Source: Diploscapter coronatus (Eukaryota > Nematoda > Chromadorea > Rhabditida > Rhabditidae). Taken from it: DNA of 64,000 nucleotides. This document shows positions 23,591 through 34,655 of the stretch, one piece after another. Every line of letters starts with the position of its first letter. Position 1 is the first letter of the stretch. The stretch is from positions 80,313,201 through 80,377,200 of the forward strand of contig OZ038422.1 in NCBI GenBank assembly GCA_964036155.1, given 5' to 3'. The notes beneath the pieces are model-generated. The model made no database searches and had not been told where the DNA came from. It saw only the letters and a list, made by a program, of their open reading frames with translations. Made by a program: the position numbers and the translations under genes.

Positions 23591-24332
23591 ATATTACCGA
23601 TATTGTGATTATCACATACAGTGATGCTCAAAAGTTAAAATATAGTTGTGCTCAAAAGTTTGTATCATCCTATAATTTTCCGGTTGTTGGTTTACCTATT
23701 TATGGTGCGCTGATTCGCCTAATAACTTACAGATTTTCATGATTAGACTTCTCAATATACATGAAAAATTGCATCTGAATCAGTGAATCTTAGATTTATG
23801 TGCTCAAGTTTACGCAATATGGGATAATTCAAAGCTATTGATCATCAATGTAAGAGAATAGAAACACAAGCTTAGTTTTTTTCCAATTTTTCTTCTAGCA
23901 ACGTATCTATTCGCTTTTGGTCACGCCCTTTTCGTGCTCTTAAAATTATTATCTTGATGTCGAGAGAAAAAGAGAAAGCTCTGTCCCCTTGCAAAAATCT
24001 TAGCCGTGTTCAAAAAGTGGTAGTTAAAGACCCCCAAAAATGGGAAACAAATCATGTTTAGACTGCGGAGTCATGAAAAAGGCATAATCTAGATCGACGA
24101 TAAATCTCATAAAACTGTTCTGTTTAGAAAATCCTCTCAAAGTTTTGTTATGCGAAATTTTTGAAAATTCGTGCTCATTTTGGCGTTCGGATTTTGTAGA
24201 TTTTCTTCTAAACAACGAGTTTTTATTCTTTTTCTTTTTAATGTCTTAGTTAGGTCGAAATTCATAATTTTGAACAAATGATAACGAACATTTTCACGAC
24301 CCGATATGCGCTCTCTATGTTGATGATTGCAG

Positions 24333-25374
24333 GCCGGTAAAGAGTCGGCGGACTACCGGGTGGCGGTGTTTGGAGCGGGTGGGGTGGGGAAAAGTAGCAT
24401 CGTGCAGCGATTCGTCAATGGCACCTTCTCAGACAATTACGTACCCACCATTGAGGACACCTATCGACAGGTCGATAGTGGCTGCAGAAATTAACATAAA
24501 CTGACGATTTTAGGTGATAAGCTGCAACCAGAAGAATGTGTGCACTCTACAAATCACGGATACTACAGGAAGTCATCAATTCCCAGCCATGCAAAGACTC
24601 AGCATCAGCAAAGGACACGCTTTCGTGCTGATTTATTCCATTACAAGGTATTTTAATGAATATATTATATATTGGAGGCTAGATCGAATTTCGCTCCTGA
24701 AAGATTTTCACCGTCTACTTTATATCCGATCAAGGATGGCGGTGTCAGTTACAAAATGACGACAGAACGGCGTGGACGGCACGATTTCCTATAGGAGAAT
24801 GATGAATTTGGATACAAACTATGTCATGTTGTAGAAAAACGCGTGCTGTCCATGCGCCCTGCCGTCATATTGCTGTTGTTGATGATGGCAGTACAGTGAG
24901 AAATCTTTTCACTTCCAACGACTCTGTTCCCGATTCAGTCTTTTTCAATTTCCACTTGCTCAATCTTTGATCATCTAATATTTTTAACAGAATAATAAAT
25001 TCCCTTTCAGTAAGCAATCACTCGAAGAATTGGGGCCAATAATATTAATGCTAAAGGAGGTGAAAGGTAACGCCATCACCGAAGTGCCGATTGTGCTGTG
25101 TGGAAACAAGAAGGATGAGGAATCGGTTAGAGTTGGTAGAAGAACGAACAAGACTGTTAAAAATCTTTAGAAAAGGGAGGTCTCGAAGGCGCTCGGAGAG
25201 AAATTGGCGGGTCAATGGGGCACTGGGTTCATTGAAACTTCGGCCAAGAATAACGATAACATCACGGAGCTATTCGAACAGCTATTGGCTAGAGAGAAGA
25301 AACGACAGTTGACTCTGACTATGGACGATGAGGGCAAAGGCAAGGGCAAAAAGAAGAAATGCATCGTTATGTGA
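24333..25374 (+). CDS. DIRAS: Di-Ras family small GTPase, first exon not found
   Basis: Exons 24333-24470, 24514-24647, 25011-25125 and 25171-25374 join in frame to about 196 residues. Di-Ras proteins are Ras-like GTPases that are largely GTP-bound and act mainly in neurons. Visible: P-loop [10 protein letters not shown]; switch [31 protein letters not shown], where the usual DTAGQ is DTTGS, the mark of the subfamily; LCGNKKDE (NKxD); ETSAKNN (SAK); a Lys/Gly-rich tail; and the prenylation box CIVM, then TGA at 25372-25374. The first exon in view starts phase 0 at [10 protein letters not shown] after an acceptor, so a short 5' exon with the ATG is missing. The C. elegans counterpart is drn-1. 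Confidence 0.92.
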
Positions 25375-25572
25375 AGGAGAAAATTCAACGTTATTTCGAG
25401 CAACTTGCTCTACTCGAAAAAAAAACTTAGCTAATTGCTGAGCTGTAAAAAATACTATACTGTAGAAATGAGGTTGATGCGTTATTTTTAAGATTTCTAT
25501 AAATACAATATCTTCCAAGGATATGAAGTACGGTTAAATTCAGACTGTACTAATTTATTTTTATAATTGCTA

Positions 25573-25740
25573 TTTGGGGAGCGGTCATTGCGCACAAAAG
25601 TGTGCCATTACGCACAAAAATTTTTTGTGCGCAATGACATACTTTTATACGCAGTGATATACTTTATCATTTTTGTGCGCAGTGACATACTTGAAAAGTG
25701 GTCATTGCGCACAAAAATTTTTTGTGCGCAATGACATACA
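25573..25740. repeat. Cluster of palindromes, TGCGCACAAAAA
   Basis: Four or five units of GTCATTGCGCACAAAA and its complement TTTTGTGCGCAATGAC, one pair (about 25699-25735) forming a perfect palindrome. They are separated by TACTTTTATACG-like spacers. Non-coding. Confidence 0.75.
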
Positions 25741-26561
25741 CCCTGCTATTTTAAACAATCCATAATATGCTAAATTTTTAAAGGTTTTTTTTCTATGTTT
25801 TACTACAAAAATAGCATCTATTGCAAAATTGCCAACTTAAAACTATGTTGCCGAACATTTTATAATGACGTCGTTTTCTTAGCCGAGTGAATTTATTCTT
25901 AATTCTATATCTTTTTCTTCAAGAACTAACTCGCCTCTTTCTCAAACCTATTCACTTTGTTTCAATCTCATTTCCAAATCCTTTAACTTATCGAATTTAA
26001 TTTAATTTAGATGGTAGAATTCATTTATCAATAGTATCAGAAATTTCACCATCTATCAAATTCTAGAGTGTCTTTATGGTCTATGTAAGAATTGCATATA
26101 ATTCCGCATACTTGTATCTGGTTTCCAGAGGAAAATGCATTTCAATAAATCGTTCAAATTTTTATTGATGTTGATCTGAGCATGAAATATTCAATAATAA
26201 AATTTATTTATGTCGAAAGAAGACATATAAATTACGTCAGGAAAAATGATATGCAAATTTTAAAACGGAAATTAGCATGTTTGTCGCAGCTAACTGAGTT
26301 ACATTTCAACAATAAAACAATTATTTTGTCGATAAATGTAAAATTATTCCATTCCTACATATTGTCATATTCAATTTTGCGTATATTTCGTTTTCACAAT
26401 ATCATGTTCATTAACAATCGAAAACAACGTCATTAGCCTGTGCACAACATTTGCATGAAATTAAATGGCATCAATATATCGTAATTTGATACGAATGAAA
26501 ATAATTGAATATTGAAAAATTTTAATTTTAACAGTGAATATCAGTAAAATCAAAGTATTAG

Positions 26562-26740
26562 AAAGGTGGGTATAAACAGGAGTCCGCAAATCGGGCGGAT
26601 TTGCACATATATTGTTCAGTTTTTCACGCTGATTCTCGTGATGCTATCCGTTTTTCGTAAAAATGCAAGTGGACGGAGTTATGCTAATTTCAAGTTTTTA
26701 CATACCCCACGTCAGGAAAAAACTCATCTTCTTTATTCGG
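26562..26740 (+). repeat. Diverged single-arm copy of the foldback repeat
   Basis: Shares GGTATAAACAG, CCGCAAATCGGGC, CACATAT and CAGTTTTTCACGCTGATTCT with the left arm of the element at 33600-34255, in the same order and direction. An open frame here is not supported as a gene. Confidence 0.55.
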
Positions 26741-27074
26741 TGCCATTTCCACTAGGTCTTTTCAGAATCATGCTCAGATGGTCTCTGCTCGCATTGTTGC
26801 TTTGGCGCCACTCGTAGTAGATGACTGTTCAAAGTTGGGGTTCACTTATCATGGTCGGTAGTTATCAAAACCCTGCGTGCGGACCCTTATATATCCATGT
26901 GGTGATAGCTTAGAGAAGATTCTACAAGGTTTTCACACGTATTAGGGTATTCGACTCATTTTTAAAAAAATTATAGATTTAAAAAAAAAAATGTTTGATA
27001 CAGGGCTTCCTTAACAGCCTAATAAAAAAGTGTGCGTGATCGCACACGATATAGAATATTTTTTAATTAGAATG

Positions 27075-30000
27075 TTATAAAAATAAGAACAGATTAAAGT
27101 GAACACAATTTCGGAATAAGAACGGGTTATACTGGTAAGTAACGACGCCAGACGTTAGCATTCCACCGATAGTGTCGATTGTTATGCCATATTTTGTAGC
27201 ACAGTACTTCTCACGATAAACACTGTTCCTAACTAGGACTGCAGTTTCAAATCGATTATTACCGATTAGTTTTCCAGGAACGCGCACTTTCAGCAAGTAC
27301 AGAAGGGTCGACATATCAGTCTCTAGCCAGTTTGCTCTGAATTAGAGTAAATGTGAAAATTTTCAAATTTTCAGTTACTCGATTATTTCAAGTATTTTGA
27401 GTTTGTTGAGTGCCAGCCAATTTTTCGAATCTACTAATCGCGTTCGCGAATCTACTGTGTATCTCATAATCAGAATATTAGCGTCCTCGATTCCCGACAC
27501 CTTTCTGCAATGTTCGCCAATATAAAGAACGTGCCAAAATTCAGGAGAATTCCATAAGGGAAAAATTAGCACTGAATGTAGAAATCTAAATGAACACAAT
27601 AATAAACTGACGATGAATTATACTATAAATTCTCTAATAGACGTTCCGAAACTTACTTTTTAGGGCCGATTTCGTCAGCAATTTTTTTGATTCTGCTAGT
27701 GGTTTTATTGTAGTCGTTCTCAACAATTGGACCGTTGTCTCGAATGAAGCTTCGTACATGCTGGTCCAATGTTTCTCCCCATGCTAACTCCTGAAATGAA
27801 ATATATTGTTTCTATCCTGATACATTACTAACTAGCGAATTGCAAGAAGAAAGAAAACGAGAAACATTGCTCAAGATATTTTTTCCTAGTCTTATGGGGG
27901 TCGGCTACCCTCAGTCCGTAATGGGGCAGTTGGCCTATCCTAGCCACACAGGACTAGTGGCTCGTCCCTAGGACAGGCTGTTGTTGTGTGTAACAGCCGA
28001 AGGGTTTTTTAGGCATTTTTTCGTGGTTTTACCTACTACTCCCACTACTAACATTTCTTAAACCCCTGTGGTTTGGGTTGAAGTGAGGGCGAACTTGAGA
28101 CCCTGCTCTAGACAGTAACACACAATCACTGCGCTAGACCATCACTTTTAACTACCTTCATATGTCGGTATAAAATGTTACTTTATGAATAGTTTATGAT
28201 TCTTACCAAAGTGCGATCTATCCACTCTGATAGCTTTTCAGTAACTGTAGTGGTAAGCTCTTCTAAGTGATTCATTTCTTCCTTGATCAGGTCAGGATTT
28301 CCCCTGTATTTTTCGTAGATGCAAAATGTGGACAATGTTTTCTAAATGTGATTTTTCGTATTCATTTACTATTAATGTATATTTATTTTTACTAAGGTAG
28401 TAATATCAATTCGAATAGAATCAGCTAGTAGCTCCAAGGAAAATCGTTTAAAGTCGTTGGCAACATATACGGCTTCAGCAATACAGCTGTAAAATTTATC
28501 GAATTGTTTATGACAATGATTTGATTTAGACACACGTCGATTCCGGCCGAGGCGGATTCATTGTCACGAGCTTTTCCAATGTTTTTATAATCTCGGTTCT
28601 GTTCTTTCCTATGCCTAAAAGTTTTAGATACTTATCCACTATGTAGCTATAGCAATAATTGAATTAATGAACGTCGTAACATAAGAAATGATACTCAAAA
28701 CTAGCCTCACAATTAGGCGATCATTTTGCAGACGCCCTAGGCTAAAGCTTTAATTTCAATTTCTTATTTCAAAGATTCAGTAACCATTTTTCATTACAAA
28801 TATTTTTTTAAAATACTTTGACTTCAATTTCATGTCAATCTTAAAATTTCTCTCAATATCAAGGTCTAGTCAATTTTTGAGTTTATATCAATTTAAGACG
28901 CGTTCTGTGAAAGATTCGAACAATTACATAGTACCGAGTACACGATATACAAAGTAATTGGAATCTGGATGAAATTTTTATGGTAGATAGCCCTCAAGAT
29001 CCTATTCATAAAAAGGGGTTTATTTGGCACCGTTCCCAAAAATTGGCGGAGTTATGGTAATTGACGTTTGAAAATGACACCCTGTGGGAGGTATGAAGAA
29101 AACTTTTTTACGCTACATCGTTTTTAAAAGCGAAAAAAAATTCTTCATTCAATTCTACATCTTCTGGTGTAAGTTTCCTGAGGGTAGCCAGTTGCTGAAT
29201 ACGGTAGGTGATGCCCGTTTTTGTGAATAGGATCTTGGGACTATCTACCATAAAAATTTCATCCAGATTCTGATTACTTTGTATATCGTGCACTCGGTAC
29301 TATGTAATTGTTCGAATCTTTCACAGAACGCGTCCTAATCCATAATTTCATTTTGTATGTTACAATTCACTAAATTTTCAAAGTTGGGGCACTTAGACAA
29401 TTTACTATGTGCTGATACTTACTTTTCGATAACTCCGCTTTGATCAGCAGAGCCAATTTATCCTTGGAAAATTTCATAGTTGAATAAACTCCTATGTTGA
29501 AATATTTGAATATGAATGGAAATATCAAAAGTACATACTGTGTTTTAACATGATGTAATCATCAGTGTAGTTGTTAGTCCACATTTTGTGTTCTTCTATT
29601 TGTTTGAAAATTTCATAAAGAATTGCCGTTCTTTCCATTGATTTTTCCGTAGGTAAGCGACACTGTACATTCGCCATTTCATTTAACCACTAAAATATTC
29701 ATAAAAATTTCTTATAGTCATCAAATAGTGAAATTTTTATTTGAGATTAACCTCGGAAGTTTTTCAGAATCTGAACCGATTGGTAATTAAAATTTTTCGT
29801 GACGTGCATTCGGAATTCAGAGGTTCAGGCTCAAACACCACAGGAATACCGTTATTCAGAATCGAAATTGGAATTTCAGCCTCCCATCCCCCTGTGATAA
29901 TGTTAATTATACCGCGATGCCTAGAAGAGGATTTATCATGTTCGTATCACAGCCGTACAGCATATTTCTTTTTCGGTATTCGAGTGGATCTGTTTGATCT

Positions 30001-31166
30001 AATCCTCGATCCAAGATGAAGATCTTTCCATTCGAAATGCGAAGATCAATGTTCTAAATTGAACTGAATAGTTATTCATTATGAAACGAAAAAATATTTG
30101 AATAATAATATACAATGAATGATTGTTACAAATTTATATACTCAATGAAATATGAGTATTTGATATGTAATAAAATGGATAAAATCAAATTATCTAATTG
30201 TAAGACCAACTTTGGAAGACTATAGTAAAAATAATATGAAAAAAGCACAACTCATGATTTTTAATATTCGATTTTAATTTATAAATCATAAACTTACATA
30301 TACATAATCTTTTTGGAATAAATGAGCAACTAGATAGGCAGAAGCATGTTCCACTTTGGTGTCAGTTTGCTCAAATTTCCGATATATCGTTCTGTTTAGT
30401 TCTTGGATTGCTTTGTATTCGTCACTATCTGGCTAAAATAAAAGTTTTTGTTAAAATATTGGATTCAGGGACGTTTACGATGCGGCGCGCACCGTATCGC
30501 ATCAAGGTGCAATAAAATATAGTAATTTTGGGCTGCGCTGTAGTGCCCGATAATTTTTTGATCCTGCGGTGCAGTGCGCGATTCCTCCACACCGACAATA
30601 TTCCTGAGTAAATTGGTGGATAAATTTGTTTCGTACTATTTGAATTATGACTGCCATCAAATTGGGAGATTTGAGTCATTTTTTATCATAAAAATTACTT
30701 AACTTTTAAATGTTTGATTTTAGAAGTACAATAAACATAGAGAAATTCATAAAATAAGTCATAAATGAGAAACTATTGGATGTGTTCAAATTCGAGATTT
30801 TTGCTGATATTAGCAAATGTAGATGTGCATATTTAAAATCTTAAATTTCAAACCTTAAAGGCCACATTTATGCTTTCTGACACCAAAGACCCAACGGATC
30901 CCATTAATTTCAAGAGGGAAGCGCTTTTCACAGATAGTTTCTTCAGAGCCTCAAGAGAATCTGCCGCATCCCCGCCTAAGTTCAGTAATTCTGATCCTAG
31001 CTTTGTAACATCTTCCAGCGCTAAAATTTGTTCTGTACCGAAATAATCATCTATATTAGCTACCTGAAGAGAGTTGAACTCCCCTATACTCCTGATTCCC
31101 ATTGTAGGATTGGTTAAATGTTGGAAAAAGGCACAAAACTATTACAATAATTACCCAATGCGACAT
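27075..31166 (-). CDS. Unrecognised secreted protein, probable nematode-specific family
   Basis: The start is taken at 31166, because MSHWVIIVIVLCLFPTFNQS is a clear signal peptide and the acceptor TTATCTCAG abuts the ATG. A 43-nt intron then removes TAG-containing sequence. The mature part is helical: ALEDVTKLGSELLNLGG, a Gly/Ser-rich hydrophobic stretch (SASLLKLMGSVGSLV), AIQELNRTIYRKFEQTDTKV, KNRTEIIKTLEKLVT, LEELTTTVTEKLSEWIDRT and SRIKKIADEIG. The C-terminal half reads HSVLIFPLWNSPEFWHVLYI and LLYLLKVRVPGKLIG, ending LFLFL. Splicing is consistent throughout, except that the exon carrying ILNNGIPVVFEPEPL has an in-frame TGA just before its donor. The family is not recognised. Introns contain a SINE and a MITE. 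Confidence 0.55.
27881..28147 (-). mobile_element. tRNA-derived SINE-like element
   Basis: Read on the minus strand it opens with GTGATGGTCTAGCGCAGTGA, which fits a pol III A box (TAGCGCAGTG). A degenerate B-box-like GGTCTCAAGTTCGCCC follows about 40 nt later, then an unrelated body and an end near ACTAGGAAAAAATATC. It lies wholly inside an intron of the secreted-protein gene. B-box quality is poor, so the class is probable, not certain. Confidence 0.5.
28897..29334. mobile_element. 438-bp MITE with long terminal inverted repeats, TA flanks
   Basis: Arms of about 115 bp are near-perfect inverted repeats: GACGCGTTCTGTGAAAGATT at the left, AATCTTTCACAGAACGCGTC at the right. Outer bases give TAAGACGCG and CGCGTCCTA, consistent with a TA target duplication. 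It lies in an intron of the secreted-protein gene; the frame inside it is not a gene. Confidence 0.75.
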
Positions 31167-32016
31167 CTGAGATAATTCGAATTAGATCTAGTAAAAAATT
31201 CCAATTGAGAGTTATGGTATATTATACACAAGTGCGGGATACGAAAATATTGAGATACAGTCAAGGTATGTAGTCTAGTGACAATTGTATATATTCGGAG
31301 ATAACTAGCATTAGATAAAAGATAATAAAGCGATTAAAATCTGTTCTTAGTCCTCTATATGTGACAGTTATCAATCAACCCAGGGAAGTTTTATAGCTCA
31401 TTGAATGACACTAATGCAAGGTTTGATCGGAATAAAAATTGAATAAATACTTTGAATGAGATCAAATTATCATTGAGCCATTTTCTCAAGGTTAAATTAT
31501 ATGTACAGGGTGTTTCAAGTTTTTCTCCCTACTTTACTTTTTTGTTTTTCATCCAAATTGAGTACGGTTTTTTTTCATGGTACTCCCCCTACGTTAGGGT
31601 TTTGGTTGGTATAACTCTTGAGTCAAAACCACCTGTTTTTGAAATGCTAATTTTTGATATCTAAGAAAATTTTCAAAAACTCATAACTTCCTTATTTCTG
31701 AACCGAATCGAGCAGGGTTTTCACCAGGGCTGTCTGAAGTTCAAGAAAAATCGAACTTTAATTTAACTTGAACTATCAAGAATTTCCGCGATCGAACTGA
31801 ACTGAACTTCCAGACAATTCGAAGTTCAGTTCATACAACCCTGATTAAAAGGAATATTTTTCAGTTCCAGTTATCCCTCGTCACTTTTGGATGTCTTCGA
31901 AAGTTATCTGTATCATGTGCATTGAAACAAAATTATTATTTCACATTTTATTGAATAAAATTTCTATATGAAATCTGAGATTATTACAATCAAGCTTTAT
32001 TTTATGTTATTTTTCC
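31167..32016. other. Spacer with repeat fragments
   Basis: AT-rich upstream region of the secreted-protein gene. 31500-31720 shares short strings (CATAACTTCCTTATTTCTGAACC) with the 33600 foldback. 31725-31845 is a self-complementary block of GAAGTTCAG and CTGAACTTC, related to a block at 16745-16860. No gene supported. Confidence 0.45.
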
Positions 32017-32137
32017 AGCTCCTAGAAAAGATACCACTTTTATTTATCTTTTCTTCTTTCTCACATACTATTTCTTAGAAAAACGGTGTTTTTTTCTAGC
32101 CGGTGTCCCGATGTTCTGGCGTCTTTTTCTATGAGCT
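32017..32137. mobile_element. Second copy of the hAT-like MITE, exonised
   Basis: Shorter, diverged relative of 11584-11740: it starts AGCTCCTAGAAAAG and ends CTTTTTCTATGAGCT, with the shared core GGTGTCCCGATGTTCTGGCG. The flanks ATTTTTCC and AATTTTCC form an 8-bp duplication with one mismatch. Its minus strand supplies the last codons and stop of the F-box/Kelch gene. Confidence 0.8.
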
Positions 32138-33398
32138 AATTTTCCCACTTTTCGCCATTTATTCGATTGTGAATCGTATTCCTCGATTGAATTACAAAAA
32201 TCCACCATAAGGCGTCTTTGAAATCTAAGTTGATAAATATTTCGTATAACGATATGTAAAATCTCAGCTCACCCTCCGATTGCATACAATTTTCCGTTAG
32301 CGACAATGAGCGAATGACCCCATCTAGCATAGTTCATATCAGCGATTCGAGAAATTCGACTGTCGATTGGAGCTGAGGGGTCGAAATACAGGCAGGATTC
32401 TAATGCTCCATACCTAAATATATAATCATACATTATTTATCATACAAAATTAACGACCTTGATCCTCCAGCTATGTAAATTATTCCATTTACTGATGCAA
32501 CTCCGAAAAAGTATTGTCTTTCTGGAATCTCTCCAACTTCAATCCATTTTCGCTCATCGTCTGATAATCGATATATCTTTCTCCATCCATAACCATCAAT
32601 AACTGAATACCCATAATTACAATAATGAATATGCTATAATGTGACCGTATAAACGTTCATCGCATGTTATTGTTTGAGCATCACTAATTGAAAGAGGAAA
32701 AGTAGGTCCTGTTTGCCACTTTCCGTCTATTAAAACCTAAATAAATTATTTCATGAGTTTTCATTCGATCTTCTTACATCAACTCGATTCGTATCTTCCT
32801 TTGATTCTGGATCCTTCCCACCCAAATAATACAGTTTGTCTTTGAAATAAGCCACGAATGCATATTTACGCCATTCAAGAGGATCTGGTCCTGCGAAAAA
32901 TGCAATCAAATTAAACTAATCTATTGGCTTTTGTAGTGTTACCTCTCGTGATTTGTCGAGTGTTCAGATCGAAAATTTCAAACAGTTTGTTATCAGAGCT
33001 AATTGCAAAAATCTAAAATTTACAAAATTGGCAATGACAAATAAAATAGTCTACTTTATCTTTTGTAGTTGCTACTTCATATGATCGTAAAGAGTCAGTA
33101 AATTTCGCAATCTGTTCAACAGAATTAGTATGCGAATCAAACAGACAAATTCTTCCTTCGCTAACATCGTTGTTTTTATAATGCACTAAATACTAGAATT
33201 AATGTTCGTTCATACAAGAAATATTTTCCTACGATAGAATAGAACTTTCCTCTCGAACACTATCTCGAACACTATCGGCAGATATTTCTTGATTATTTGC
33301 ATCATCCGCTTATTAGTCCAGGCCAATTGTCCCAGGTCTTTGAATTCGGGATATTCGCAGATCAACAATATAATTTCGACTGGCAAATTGGCTAGCAT
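32068..33398 (-). CDS. F-box and Kelch-repeat protein
   Basis: F-box proteins link substrates to SCF ubiquitin ligases through SKP1; Kelch repeats form a substrate-binding propeller. The N-terminus MLANLPVEIILLICEY and DLGQLAWTNKRMMQI is an F-box. Later exons give Kelch blades: YAFVAYFKDKLYYLGG with DTNRVDV, GVASVNGIIYIAGGS with LYFDP, and WGHSLIVANGKLYAIGG, then across the last intron EEYDSQSNKWRKVGKL. The final exon (32068-32215) runs into the MITE: after KVGKL about 22 basic residues (AHRKRRQ to RFSKK) and the TAG at 32068 are MITE sequence. Stopping at the TGA at 32269 would lose half a blade, and a GTGAGC donor sits there, so the splice is preferred. About seven exons. The substrate is unknown. 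Confidence 0.8.
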
Positions 33399-33599
33399 CT
33401 TTGTTATCTTTGTTAAGAGACCTAAACAATCACCATAGTATTATTTCGAAATGGAAACAGTAAAAGAGTATTGATTGAATGAGAAAGTCTGCAATTAATG
33501 AGTTTAAAATTGATCATTGAAGAAAGGGGAATGAAACTACTAAACTGATGCTTCGCATCAGACTAGAAATCGATTCCTAAGCATGGTTTATCATTTAAG

Positions 33600-34255
33600 A
33601 GCGAATGTCAGAAAGGACCAAAGTCGGTATAAACAGTGGTCTGCAAATCGGGCTGATTTTCACATATCTTATACAGTTTTTCACGCTGATTCTCATGGTG
33701 ATAACTTTTTTTTTCAAAAATCGATTACTGTAGTGGATTACGGTAGCTTAAAGTTTTGACAGACCCGACCTCGGGAACAAATTCATAACTTTCTTATTTC
33801 TGAACCAAATCAAATGGAATTTCTTGCGTTAGATAGCCCATGAAAAACTCTACAAATAATGTAACTACGACAACCCACTAGGATCAACAGTTTTCCGCCA
33901 AAAAATAAAAATTTGAAAATGCGACCCTGGCCGACTGCGGTTTTTCGTGATTTTGATCCCATCAAATAGTAAGAAAAGTCTGCTGGAAATCATCTTATTT
34001 GAAAACCCACTAAATTCTGTGTAAAAAAGATGAGAGATCTTGAGTCAAAAAACCGTCGAATACATAAGGGAGTTATAAATTTGTTCCCGAGGTCGGATCT
34101 TGAAATCTTTCAAGCTACCGTAATCTACTACAGTAATCAATTTAAAAAGGTTATCATCATCATGATCAGTGTGAAAAACTGAGCAACATATGTGAAAATC
34201 ATCCCGATTTGCAGACCCCTGCTTATACCAACTTTGGTCCTTACTGACATTTGCT
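33600..34255. mobile_element. Foldback transposable element, arms about 190 bp
   Basis: The left arm (33600 to about 33790) and right arm (about 34065 to 34255) are diverged inverted repeats. Examples are GAATGTCAGAAAGGACCAAA against TTTGGTCCTTACTGACATTT, GGTCTGCAAATCGGGCTGAT against ATCCCGATTTGCAGACCCC, and GACCTCGGGAACAAAT against its complement. The central 270 bp has no coding frame. Confidence 0.8.
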
Positions 34256-34451
34256 CAGGATCAGGGTTATCGATTTTTGACCCCTTCTCCTCCCTTCACG
34301 TGTTCTGATTTTACCTGTACTGATTACTGATAAACATGAGGCAGTGGTTTTATTTTAGTTTCTCGGTCTTCGACCATAAAACCATCGTCATTTTCCTCAT
34401 TGCCAGTTAGATTTTGCAATCCCTCGATCCTTCACTCGTGCTTACCTTCAT

Positions 34452-34655
34452 TCACATTTCGAAGCTTCGGTCTCTTTGCAACTCATTTTTGCATCCTATT
34501 TTCCGTATTTTTATCTCATATCCTTCAATCTTTAGTCTTCTCCTATTTCCTTCAAAATTTTCACAAACAATTTCTGTCTCTTCACGTTGCACTCTTCTTG
34601 CCAAGTTCCTTCGATTTTCTTCGCGAAAAATCATAAGGGAATATTTGATCATCAT
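34452..34655 (-). other. Doubtful basic ORF, possible retroelement scrap
   Basis: A 67-residue frame rich in Arg, Glu and Lys (NRRNLARRVQREETEIVC, RRLKIEGYEIKIRKIG). The pattern vaguely recalls the charged helix of LINE ORF1 proteins. It has no splice context and is not supported as a gene. Confidence 0.15.

Larger units (their letters stand above)
21184..24332. other. Long spacer upstream of the Di-Ras gene
   Basis: 3.1 kb with no confident coding exon. It contains MITE-like elements at 21412-21600 and 23511-23590, and a dispersed repeat near 23985-24215. A purine-rich, less AT-rich patch (22540-22716) includes a frame ending CCACGGACCCGAGAA before GTGAAG in the phase needed to join the Di-Ras exon at 24333. 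The missing first exon and promoter of that gene should lie here. Confidence 0.5.
25375..27074. other. Convergent spacer with palindromes and a repeat copy
   Basis: This separates the 3' ends of the Di-Ras gene (+) and the secreted-protein gene (-). It holds a palindromic GCGCACAAAA cluster (25573-25740) and a repeat related to the 33600 foldback (26562-26740). The rest is AT-rich and shows no supported gene. Confidence 0.5.

Noticed and set aside
26566..26817. Hydrophobic 83-codon frame resembling a membrane protein
   Set aside because: It coincides with a copy of the foldback repeat; the hydrophobic look comes from T-rich DNA.
29108..29293. 61-codon minus-strand frame inside an intron
   Set aside because: It lies within the 28897-29334 MITE arms and core.
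32269..32271. TGA as the stop of the F-box/Kelch protein
   Set aside because: It overlaps a GTGAGC donor, and the downstream exon continues the Kelch blade in phase.
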